A model generated the notes under the pieces. The model was not told where the DNA came from. It saw nothing but the letters and a program-made list of their open reading frames with translations, and made no database searches. Position numbers and translations under genes: made by a program. A stretch of DNA of 64,000 nucleotides, from NCBI GenBank assembly GCA_016191815.1, contig JACPVI010000020.1, forward strand, positions 1-64,000, written 5' to 3'. The DNA comes from Myxococcales bacterium (GTDB lineage Bacteria > Myxococcota > Myxococcia > Myxococcales > Myxococcaceae). Position 1 is the stretch's first letter. Every line of letters begins with the position of its first letter. Shown one piece after another: positions 16,837-23,057 of the stretch.

Positions 16837-17603
16837 ATGGGGAAGACGCTCATGGCGGTCCTGCTCGCGCACTCTCTGGCGGGCGCTGAGGTGGGAGCGA
16901 GGTGGGTCGAGTGGACGATCGACGCCAGCGGTCAGATAGGCCAGCACGTGTCGCTGGCGCTCGACGCTCGCGGGAGGCCTCACCTCTGCTACTGCCGGTT
17001 CGTCGGTCCCGCCCGGCGGCAGCTCCGATACGCCCGCTGGACCGGCGAGGAGTGGGCGGTGCAGGTGGTTGACGCGTCGGGCGACGTCTGCGGGATGAGC
17101 TCCCTCGCGCTCGACGGCGCCGGGAAGGCGTGGATCAGCCACTACGACTACTCAAGCCAGAGCTTGAGTAGTCGCGCTGGGTCGGCTCCCGCTGGGAGAC
17201 CGAGGTCGTCGACGGGGAGGAGAGCGTCGGGCTGGACAGCTCGCTCGCGCTGGACAGCCGCGGCGAGCCGCACGTGAGCTACTACGACCTATCGAATCGA
17301 GACCTCAAGTACGCTCACCGCTCCAACGGTGTCTGGTCGATCGAGACGGTGGACGGCTTCGGCGAGGTCGGCCAAGGAACGTCGCTCGCCCTCGATCCCG
17401 CCGGCCACCCCCACGTGAGCGCTCAAGAGCCGGGAGGCGCGCTGAGGTATCTCGAGCGGAACGGAGGGACCTGGAGGATGCTTGAGCTGGAGGGGCTGCG
17501 CGAGGCGGCCTTCAGCGTCGCGCTAGCTCTCCGCGACCGCCACCAGCCCCTCCTGTGCTACTCTGACCTCGCTGAGCACGCCCTGCGCTGCGCTCGCCCC
17601 TGA
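16837..17603 (+). pseudogene. Frameshifted beta-propeller repeat protein
   Basis: Two overlapping frames, 16837-17277 and 17274-17603, together make one secreted protein of repeated units of about 50 residues with the pattern SLALD-x-x-G-x-PH-[IV]-x-Y-[YD]-D...LKYA...W. This is a propeller-type repeat common in Myxococcota and Chloroflexota. A signal peptide (MGKTLMAVLLAHSLAGA) starts the first frame. The frame is lost after YDYSSQSL at about 17164. From 17175 the other frame resumes the unit (RWVGSRWETEVVDG). The junction coincides with a perfect 12-bp palindrome at 17145-17174. The protein is exported if intact; as it stands it is truncated. A sequencing or assembly error is the main alternative. 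Confidence 0.7.
17145..17174. repeat. Perfect 12-bp inverted repeat at the frameshift
   Basis: CGACTACTCAAG (17145-17156) is exactly complementary to CTTGAGTAGTCG (17163-17174), with loop CCAGAG. The right arm replaces the codons expected for LKYA or LRYA of the repeat unit and shortens them by one base. The arrangement looks as if the right arm was copied from the left one. Confidence 0.8.
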
Positions 17604-17678
17604 GGTAGCCGCTCACGAATGGTGGCGCGAGCGCGCGCGGCGGGGCCTCATTCTGCTTCGCGCCCTTCGCCGGCCTCA

Positions 17679-18125
17679 TCACCCGCGAAGGTACTGCTGC
17701 GGAGTCATCAGACGCAGGTTCGTTCGACCAGCGAAGTCTCGCGTATTCCAGGTGACCAGCGTGCTCGTCGGGGGCCGGCAGGTCTCGGCGTGCCAGAGCA
17801 CCGTGGCGTCGCCAGCGCCCATTCTCCGGCTGGCGCGCTCGATGACCGCAGCGACGTCGAATTGGAAGATGCCGGTCGGCCACAAGCGCACGCCGTATCG
17901 AGGGGCGAAGTAGCGCACGAATGCGCGGAGCAGGTGGGGTGGCTGGACGAACGACATCACCCCGGCGACCTCCGCCAGACAGTAGACGCTGGTCACGCCC
18001 ACGCCGCGGCGGCGGATCAAGTCGAGGAATTTGCGGGTGAGCGGCGTCCGCGGATCTTTCGGGTGGGCGACATCGAGCGCGAAAACGACCGAGTCGAGGA
18101 AAACACCTGCTTCCCGCGCGACCAT
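17679..18125 (-). CDS. PIN-domain toxin (VapC-like)
   Basis: The 148-residue protein has the PIN nuclease layout. An early Asp in GVFLDSVVFALD (Asp11) is followed by an acidic residue in YCLAEVAGVM (about 52), by GAGDATVLWHAE (about 104) and by TWNTRDF (about 129). These are the expected metal-binding acidic positions of a ribonuclease. In known systems such toxins cut tRNA or rRNA and are held in check by a co-transcribed antitoxin. Here the Phd/YefM-type antitoxin gene lies just upstream and overlaps by 109 bases. The start is ATG 18125. Confidence 0.8.
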   Translation of the reverse strand: MVAREAGVFLDSVVFALDVAHPKDPRTPLTRKFLDLIRRRGVGVTSVYCLAEVAGVMSFVQPPHLLRAFVRYFAPRYGVRLWPTGIFQFDVAAVIERASRRMGAGDATVLWHAETCRPPTSTLVTWNTRDFAGRTNLRLMTPQQYLRG

Positions 18126-18376
18126 GCGAGGAACTCCTCTGGCGTGAACGGCGGCTGACGGCGCTCCGCGTTCGCGTAGATCTCGCGAAAAATGCGCTCC
18201 ATCTCTTCGTCCTCGCTGCGGAGATCGTCGAATGGGATCAGCGCGGCATACGGCTTGCCGCGCCGGGTGATGATCACACGCTCATGATCGCCGACCGCTC
18301 GCAACGCTTCTCCGGTCTTGTTCTTCAGCTCCCGCGCGCTGATGGTCCTGACTCGACGCTCGCCATATGTAGCCAT
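18017..18376 (-). CDS. Phd/YefM-type antitoxin
   Basis: This protein starts MATYGERRVRTISARELKNK and continues RAVGDHERVIITRRGKPYAALIPFDDL, which is the Phd/YefM DNA-binding fold of a prevent-host-death antitoxin. After the helical segment EEMERIFREIYANAERRQ the sequence PFTPEEFLAWSRG, around residue 80, is where family members usually end. Here the frame runs on for about 35 residues inside the toxin gene, giving 119 residues in all. The extension is serine/arginine-rich and looks like out-of-frame translation of the toxin. I take ATG 18376 as start. The gene probably represses its own promoter through the inverted repeat at 18392-18412. Confidence 0.75.
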   Translation of the reverse strand: MATYGERRVRTISARELKNKTGEALRAVGDHERVIITRRGKPYAALIPFDDLRSEDEEMERIFREIYANAERRQPPFTPEEFLAWSRGKQVFSSTRSFSRSMSPTRKIRGRRSPANSST

Positions 18377-18385
18377 TTCAATTCG

Positions 18386-18414
18386 ATAATAGCTACTTTC
18401 TATCCAAGTAGCCA
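18386..18414 (-). promoter_or_regulatory. Antitoxin promoter with overlapping operator palindrome
   Basis: Read on the minus strand, TGGCTA (18409-18414) and TATTAT (18386-18391) are 17 bases apart and fit a sigma-70 promoter. The spacer contains GCTACTT...AAGTAGC, a perfect 7-bp inverted repeat with a 7-base loop (18392-18412). Binding of the antitoxin there would block the promoter, which is the usual autoregulation of Phd-type modules. The transcript would begin only a few bases before ATG 18376. Confidence 0.55.
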
Positions 18415-18706
18415 CGCTCTGGGGCGCGGTCAGATCACGCCTCCCTGCCGGCACTCGATCCAGCGCTCGGGCCGGCACCGGGCGGCACGGGGGAGGGCGC
18501 TGGCGTGCCGCGCTCGGGCAACCGCTGGGCCGCGGAAGAGGTGCTCCGGCTGCGGCCGGGGGTACGCGCCGCGCTCGCGTTGGACCCCGACGGCTGTGCT
18601 GCGCCCGCCCAGGCGGAGCTTTCTCACGACTTTGAGCGCGGAGCCGTTGCCGAGTCCTCTTCTGTGCCACGGCTTGGCTCCCAGACGTCTAGAGTACGAC
18701 TCCACC
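18415..18706. other. Gene-free stretch between antitoxin and nucleotidyltransferase
   Basis: I see no convincing gene here. A plus-strand open frame from 18505 runs into the next gene out of frame and has no recognisable start signal. The stretch should hold the promoter of the nucleotidyltransferase gene, but no clear -35/-10 pair is visible. Confidence 0.5.
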
Positions 18707-19192
18707 ATGGATGCGCTGACCTTCAAGACCGAGCTTGAGGCGGTGCTCGACGCCCTCGCGCGCGAGCGGGTCCCTTTCGCGCTCTGCGGCGGTGTCGCGC
18801 TGGGAGTCCACGGCCTCGTTCGAGCGACCAAGGATTTCGACTTCGTCGTCCCCGAGAAGGACCTCTCGCGCGCGAAGGCGGCCGTGGCAGCAACTGGCTT
18901 CACCTTGCCGGCGGCGCCAATGACGTTCCAGAAAGGCCGGCCGGAGGAGACCGTGGTCCACCGCGTGTCGAAGCCGTTGGGCGACAGCGTGCTGACGGTC
19001 GATTTTCTGCTTGCCCGCGGCTACCTGGCCCAGGTGTTGAAAGGCTGCCAGGAAGTCGAGTGGTCGGGCCGGCGCGTGGCCGTGGCCTCGGCGGCGGATC
19101 TCATTATGATGAAGCGCGTCGCCGACCGACCACAGGATCGCGCCGACATTGCCAGGCTGGAGGCCATACTTCGTGGCGAATCGGAAGAATGA
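18707..19192 (+). CDS. Nucleotidyltransferase-fold protein (DUF6036/MNT-like)
   Basis: The 161-residue protein starts MDALTFKTELEAVLDAL and contains FALCGGVALGVHGLVRATKDFDFVVP at about residues 24-49. This has the glycine-rich turn and R-x-T-x-D-x-D pattern of small nucleotidyltransferases that lack a fused partner domain. A later Asp in VDFLLARGY (about 102) is the third expected carboxylate. Relatives act in toxin-antitoxin or abortive-infection pairs (AbiEii, MNT/HEPN), but others are of unknown role, and no HEPN toxin is seen here. The start is ATG 18707. The next small gene overlaps its end by 20 bases. Confidence 0.7.
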   Translation: MDALTFKTELEAVLDALARERVPFALCGGVALGVHGLVRATKDFDFVVPEKDLSRAKAAVAATGFTLPAAPMTFQKGRPEETVVHRVSKPLGDSVLTVDFLLARGYLAQVLKGCQEVEWSGRRVAVASAADLIMMKRVADRPQDRADIARLEAILRGESEE

Positions 19193-19343
19193 GACCGCGG
19201 TCGACATGAGCCCTCGCGCAGTCGAGCGCCGCATAGTGGAGATGTCGGGCCTGTACGAGCTGTGCGTCTCGCTGCAAACGGCGCGTCCCCTCCGCTCCCC
19301 CGGGGAGAGCGAGAAGCCGGCAGCTCCGGGCAAGCCGGCTTGA
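19173..19343 (+). CDS. Small protein coupled to the nucleotidyltransferase
   Basis: This 56-residue protein has GTG 19173 as start, supported by GGAGG at 19159-19163. It overlaps the end of the nucleotidyltransferase by 20 bases, which suggests translational coupling. The middle, MSPRAVERRIVEMSGLYELC, is a predicted amphipathic helix, followed by VSLQTARPLRS. I have the impression of similar tiny helical proteins after such nucleotidyltransferases, but I cannot name a family. It may be a partner subunit. An internal ATG at 19206 would give 45 residues. Confidence 0.45.
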   Translation: MANRKNETAVDMSPRAVERRIVEMSGLYELCVSLQTARPLRSPGESEKPAAPGKPA

Positions 19344-19393
19344 CGGTCTTGGAGGTGTGAGCGCGGAGGGCCAACCCCGCGGCTCAACGTGTC

Positions 19394-20806
19394 CTATCCG
19401 CGCCCGACGGGAATCAGCACCCGGAAGGTGGTTCCGCGCTCGGGAGAGGTCTCCACCGCAACCTCCCCTTGGTGCGCTTCCACGAACCTCCGCACCACCG
19501 CCAGCCCCAGCCCGGTGCCCGAGGCCTTGGTGGTGAAGAAGGGCTCGAAGAGCCGCATCGCCGACTCGGAGGGAATCCCCGGCCCGTCGTCCGAAACCTC
19601 GATCCGCGCGAACGGCTCCCCCCCGCGGGCCTCCTCGGAGGCGAGGACTCGCACCCTGCCGCCCCGGGGCAGCGCCTGCACCGCGTTGATCAACAAGTTC
19701 ACCAGCGCCTGGCGGATCATCCGCGAGTCCATCACTACCGCTCCCAGCCCGCGGACCTCGACCTGGAAGTCCACTCCCCGGTTGGGCACTGCCCGCCGGG
19801 CGGTCTCGATCGCCCCGAAGATGATCGGCTCCAGCGCCTCCGGCAGCAGGTTGGGCGGCTTGGGCCGGGCGAAGTCCAACAGGTCTCCCACGATGCGGTC
19901 GAGCCGGTCGGCCTCTTCCTCCATCATGTCCAAGAGCGCCGCGCCGTCGCGCACATCTCCCAGCAGCTTGCGGAGCGAGCCCAAGGAGTTGAACACCACT
20001 CCGAGCGGATTCCTCACCTCGTGCGCCATCACCGCGGCCAACTCTCCCACCGCGGCCAGCCGCTCCTTGGCGACCAGCTCGGCCTGCGTCCGCTCGAGGG
20101 TGCCGTAGCTGCGCTTGAGGTCGTCCAGGAGCAGCGCGTTGGACACCGCCGCCGCCGCGTGGCGCGCCGCCACCTCGAGGAACGAATCCCGATCCGCCGG
20201 CAGCTCGCAGTGGAAGGTGGTCTCCTCCTTCGCCTTCCGCATCAAGAGCAGCCCCGCCAGCTCGCCCGGCTTCCGCCACAGCGGCAACCACAGCACCACC
20301 CCCGGCTGCACCGGGCAGCCCGCCCTTTCGCAAAAGAAGTGTGAGAGGAGATCGAGCAGCGGTCCCGACCGGGGCAGCTCCTTCCTCGCCGCGGGCTCGG
20401 AGAGCACCCTTGGCGACGGCAGCTCGTCGGCGAACGCCCGATCCAGGGCGATGGCCCTCCCGGAAAGCTCTTCCTCGCCCTTCCCCTCGCGCCCGGGAAG
20501 GGCGAACACCGCCGCAGGGACCAGCCTGCCTCCCTGGACCAAGAGCCCGAGCCCCTGCTCGAATGGGAACAGCCCGGCGAGCATCTCGGAGAGGGCGCGG
20601 AGAATCTCCCCTGGCTCCGAAGCCCCTCCGGCCTCGAGCGCGAACCGGTTCAGGGCATGCGTCCGGCCGAGCTGCCGCTCCACCTCGCGGCGGGAGAGGT
20701 AGAGCTGCCGCTCCGCGCGGACCAACTGCTTCACCTGCTCGTTGAGCTCGCGGTTCTGCCGGATCAGCGTGGAGACTTCGTCCGGCGGTGGAGCGCGCGC
20801 GGGCAT
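19394..20806 (-). CDS. Cytoplasmic sensor histidine kinase
   Basis: The 470-residue kinase begins with a coiled coil (residues 10-50) and a GAF-like sensor region (about 60-235). The HisKA block follows: AVMAHEVRNPLGVVFNSL has His at about residue 265. The ATPase domain shows NLLINAVQALP (N box), DDGPGIP (G1) and FEPFFTTKASGTGLGLAVV (F and G2). No membrane segment is present, so the signal must be cytoplasmic. The start ATG is 2 bases after the stop of the FIST gene, so the two proteins are made from one transcript. The natural reading is that the FIST protein senses a small molecule and acts on this kinase. No response regulator gene is adjacent. Confidence 0.88.
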   Translation of the reverse strand: MPARAPPPDEVSTLIRQNRELNEQVKQLVRAERQLYLSRREVERQLGRTHALNRFALEAGGASEPGEILRALSEMLAGLFPFEQGLGLLVQGGRLVPAAVFALPGREGKGEEELSGRAIALDRAFADELPSPRVLSEPAARKELPRSGPLLDLLSHFFCERAGCPVQPGVVLWLPLWRKPGELAGLLLMRKAKEETTFHCELPADRDSFLEVAARHAAAAVSNALLLDDLKRSYGTLERTQAELVAKERLAAVGELAAVMAHEVRNPLGVVFNSLGSLRKLLGDVRDGAALLDMMEEEADRLDRIVGDLLDFARPKPPNLLPEALEPIIFGAIETARRAVPNRGVDFQVEVRGLGAVVMDSRMIRQALVNLLINAVQALPRGGRVRVLASEEARGGEPFARIEVSDDGPGIPSESAMRLFEPFFTTKASGTGLGLAVVRRFVEAHQGEVAVETSPERGTTFRVLIPVGRG

Positions 20807-20808
20807 CG

Positions 20809-22002
20809 CTAGGAGCCCCCTGCCCCGTACAGCGCGCAGAGGGCCAAGGTGTAGTTGTGGAAGTAGGCCCGCCCCTCCACCGGGGCGATCTCGCCGTAGG
20901 TGTGGAGCCCCAGCCAGGGCACCCCATTGCCGAAGACCCGCTGCACCGGCTGGATGGAGGCTTCGTTGGTCCGCTCGCCGAACAGCAGCCTTCCCCGTCC
21001 CGCGCAGTCGAACTGAAGCACCAGCAGCGGGTCTTCTCCGGGGTGCCGGGCGGCGATGCGGCGGGCAGAGGCCACCGCGCGCTCGCAGATCCGCTCCGGC
21101 CGGCGCATCGCCACGTGCACCCGGGTTCCCGCCTTGAGCCCGCCGGCGAAGAACAGCGCCCCGGTCTCTTTCTCCAGCTTGAGCGGCACCCGGATGATGT
21201 GCTCGCCGTAGTCCAAGTTGGCACGGGGCAAAAGCTCGGCCAGGCAGATGTGGGCCACGGTGAGCGCGTCCAGATCCTCGGCATCGGACTCCAGGTACTC
21301 CTTGAAGAAGGCCCACGCCGGCCGGCCTTCGATCTCGTAGACGAAGCCCCGCTCCGCCCGGGTGATGGTCTGCTCGAGGCCGATCAGATCGCAGCCGTGG
21401 CTGACCTCGATGTCGGGCCGGGCCTCCCCGCCGATCAGCACCGCCGAGACCGAGCCGGAGGCCACCCGGCCATCGCAGTACTGGTAGGTGCGCTTGAAGT
21501 TGAGCAGGTCGCCCGCCGTTCCGCCGACGATCGCCACCGGGTAGGGCAGCCGCTCCGTGAGGCCGGCCAATAGCTCGGTGCAGTTGGCGGTGAGCCCGTC
21601 CGCGAAAAGGAGAAGGAGCTTGCCGCCCGCGGGGGCAGCGCGGAGCTGCTCCGACAGGCGCTCTCCGCAAGAGCGCGGCTCGGCCGAGACATCGCCCGAA
21701 CTGAAAGTATCGAAGGTCAGCCGGTCCGAGGCGAGGGCCATCACTCCTATCGCGTGGCTGCCCTCGTCGGAGCCCTCGTGAGTGATCACCCCCTCGGCCG
21801 AGCATCCGGCGAGCGGGGAGCCGCCGGTCACCTCGGACACTCCGCGCAAGAGCTCCTCCTGGTCGTAGCCGGCGGTGGCGAACGCCAGCACCAGGCCCGG
21901 CTTGTGGCCGCCCAGGCCCGCGAGGGCACTTTCCGCCGCCGTGCTCCCGGCCGTGCGGCACCTGCGGTGCGTGCTCTTGCCTACTCCGACGGCTGTTCCC
22001 AT
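20809..22002 (-). CDS. FIST-domain signal sensor protein
   Basis: The 397-residue protein is a complete FIST/FIST_C pair. Residues 30-230 (GLVLAFATAGYDQEELL, GCSAEGVITHEG, ADGLTANCTELLAGL, IVGGTAGDLLNF) are the N-terminal part. Residues 235-390 (LSHGCDLIGLEQTIT-like strand, RPAWAFFKEYL, FDCAGRGRLLFG, PWLGLHTYGEIAPV) are the C-terminal part. FIST domains are proposed to bind small ligands, possibly amino acids, in signalling. It is co-transcribed with the histidine kinase 2 bases downstream. It has no membrane segment or signal peptide. ATG 22002 lacks a strong Shine-Dalgarno sequence. Confidence 0.88.
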   Translation of the reverse strand: MGTAVGVGKSTHRRCRTAGSTAAESALAGLGGHKPGLVLAFATAGYDQEELLRGVSEVTGGSPLAGCSAEGVITHEGSDEGSHAIGVMALASDRLTFDTFSSGDVSAEPRSCGERLSEQLRAAPAGGKLLLLFADGLTANCTELLAGLTERLPYPVAIVGGTAGDLLNFKRTYQYCDGRVASGSVSAVLIGGEARPDIEVSHGCDLIGLEQTITRAERGFVYEIEGRPAWAFFKEYLESDAEDLDALTVAHICLAELLPRANLDYGEHIIRVPLKLEKETGALFFAGGLKAGTRVHVAMRRPERICERAVASARRIAARHPGEDPLLVLQFDCAGRGRLLFGERTNEASIQPVQRVFGNGVPWLGLHTYGEIAPVEGRAYFHNYTLALCALYGAGGS

Positions 22003-22056
22003 TCGGCCCCCGAGGAAATGCGATTGTGTTCAGCCGCGGGCTGCGCGGCAAGAAGG

Positions 22057-22464
22057 TCACGAGGCGGCAGCCGCCACCAGGACGACGAACCCGAGGAAGC
22101 CCAAAAGGGTGAGGACCAGGCCGATGATCGGCCGCGAGCGCACCTCGCTCGCCGGAGGCTCCTTTGCCCGGGCGATGGCGATGATGTTGACGATCAGCGA
22201 GGCGATCTGCACCGCGGGCAGCGGGATCAGCGAGATGATCCCCAGCACCAGCCCGGCGGTCTGGAGGCGGGTGCCGGAGTGCTTTTGAGGCGCCACCGTG
22301 CGCGTGCGCAGCTCCCAGCAGGAGGGGCACATCGCGGCCGAGTCCGGGCGGACCCTCCGCTCGCAAGCAGGGCACATGAAGGCTCCGCAGCGCGGGCAGC
22401 ACTGGGTGGCCTTGGTGCCGGGGTGCCCGGCGCAGAACGCTCCGCTCAGCGCCCCGACGTCCAT
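22057..22464 (-). CDS. Zinc-ribbon membrane protein (DUF4190-like)
   Basis: The 135-residue product opens with cysteine pairs typical of a short B-box-like zinc ribbon: CAGHPGTKATQCCPRCGAFMCPACE, then MCPSCWE. Two hydrophobic segments follow (about 73-95 and 113-133), with GLVLGIISLIPL resembling DUF4190. It should be a small inner-membrane protein with a cytosolic zinc ribbon. Its ATG overlaps the stop of the upstream gene by one base (TGATG arrangement), so the two are coupled. The function is unknown. Confidence 0.65.
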   Translation of the reverse strand: MDVGALSGAFCAGHPGTKATQCCPRCGAFMCPACERRVRPDSAAMCPSCWELRTRTVAPQKHSGTRLQTAGLVLGIISLIPLPAVQIASLIVNIIAIARAKEPPASEVRSRPIIGLVLTLLGFLGFVVLVAAAAS

Positions 22465-22991
22465 CAGCCCGCCGCCTGCAGCCGGTTCACCCCGCCGGCG
22501 CGGAGGTGCCGCTCGATCTGCATCGCCGCCTCGCCGCTGGGGATCTTCAAGGTGGTGTGCCCCTTGGCGATCTCCACGCAGGCGACGCCCTTGCCGCGGA
22601 GGAACACCACGCCCACCGCGATCGGGACCGCCAGCGCGGCGAGCATGAGCACTCCGCCCAAAGGGCCGAGCTCGTTCGCCAGCGCGGCGATGCCTCCGAC
22701 GAGGGCGGCGAGGGCGAAGCCGATCGACAGCCCGAAGAGCACCCGGCCCTTTCGCCAGGCGGCGTAAGCCTCCTCGGTGAAGGGCAGCTCTCCCTTCACC
22801 CGCTTGGTGAGGATCATCGCCACGATGGCGGCGAGGAGCACGTTCACCAGCACCAGCACCACCACCCAGCGCGGGTACCAGGAGAACTTCACCGGCTTGA
22901 ACACCACTCCCTCGGTGGCGCCGGTCACCACGCACACCCGGGGGAGGTCGAACGAGTTCAGCTCGTTGTCGGGGATGACGATCTTGGCCAT
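22464..22991 (-). CDS. Predicted membrane protein of unknown function
   Basis: The 175-residue product starts MAKIVIPDNELNSFDLPRVC, a cytosolic strand-rich head with CVVTGATEGV. Three hydrophobic segments follow: about 43-62 (VVVLVLVNVLLAAIVAMI), 86-106 and 112-134. The C-terminal tail (CVEIAKGHTTLKIPSG) is soluble. It is the first gene of a run of four minus-strand genes (this one, zinc-ribbon, FIST, histidine kinase) with small gaps. I recognise no family. It is divergent from priA, with 66 bases shared upstream. Confidence 0.6.
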   Translation of the reverse strand: MAKIVIPDNELNSFDLPRVCVVTGATEGVVFKPVKFSWYPRWVVVLVLVNVLLAAIVAMILTKRVKGELPFTEEAYAAWRKGRVLFGLSIGFALAALVGGIAALANELGPLGGVLMLAALAVPIAVGVVFLRGKGVACVEIAKGHTTLKIPSGEAAMQIERHLRAGGVNRLQAAG

Positions 22992-23057
22992 GGAGCGCCT
23001 TCTACCCGCGATCGGCGGCGGGGAGAAGCGCCCGTGGGCTACACTCCGTCCTCCGCC

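Noticed and set aside
19394-22402. 1,002-codon minus-strand frame covering both FIST and kinase
   Set aside because: The kinase part is real but the part upstream of 20806 is out of frame with the FIST gene, which is clearly coded in another frame with conserved motifs.
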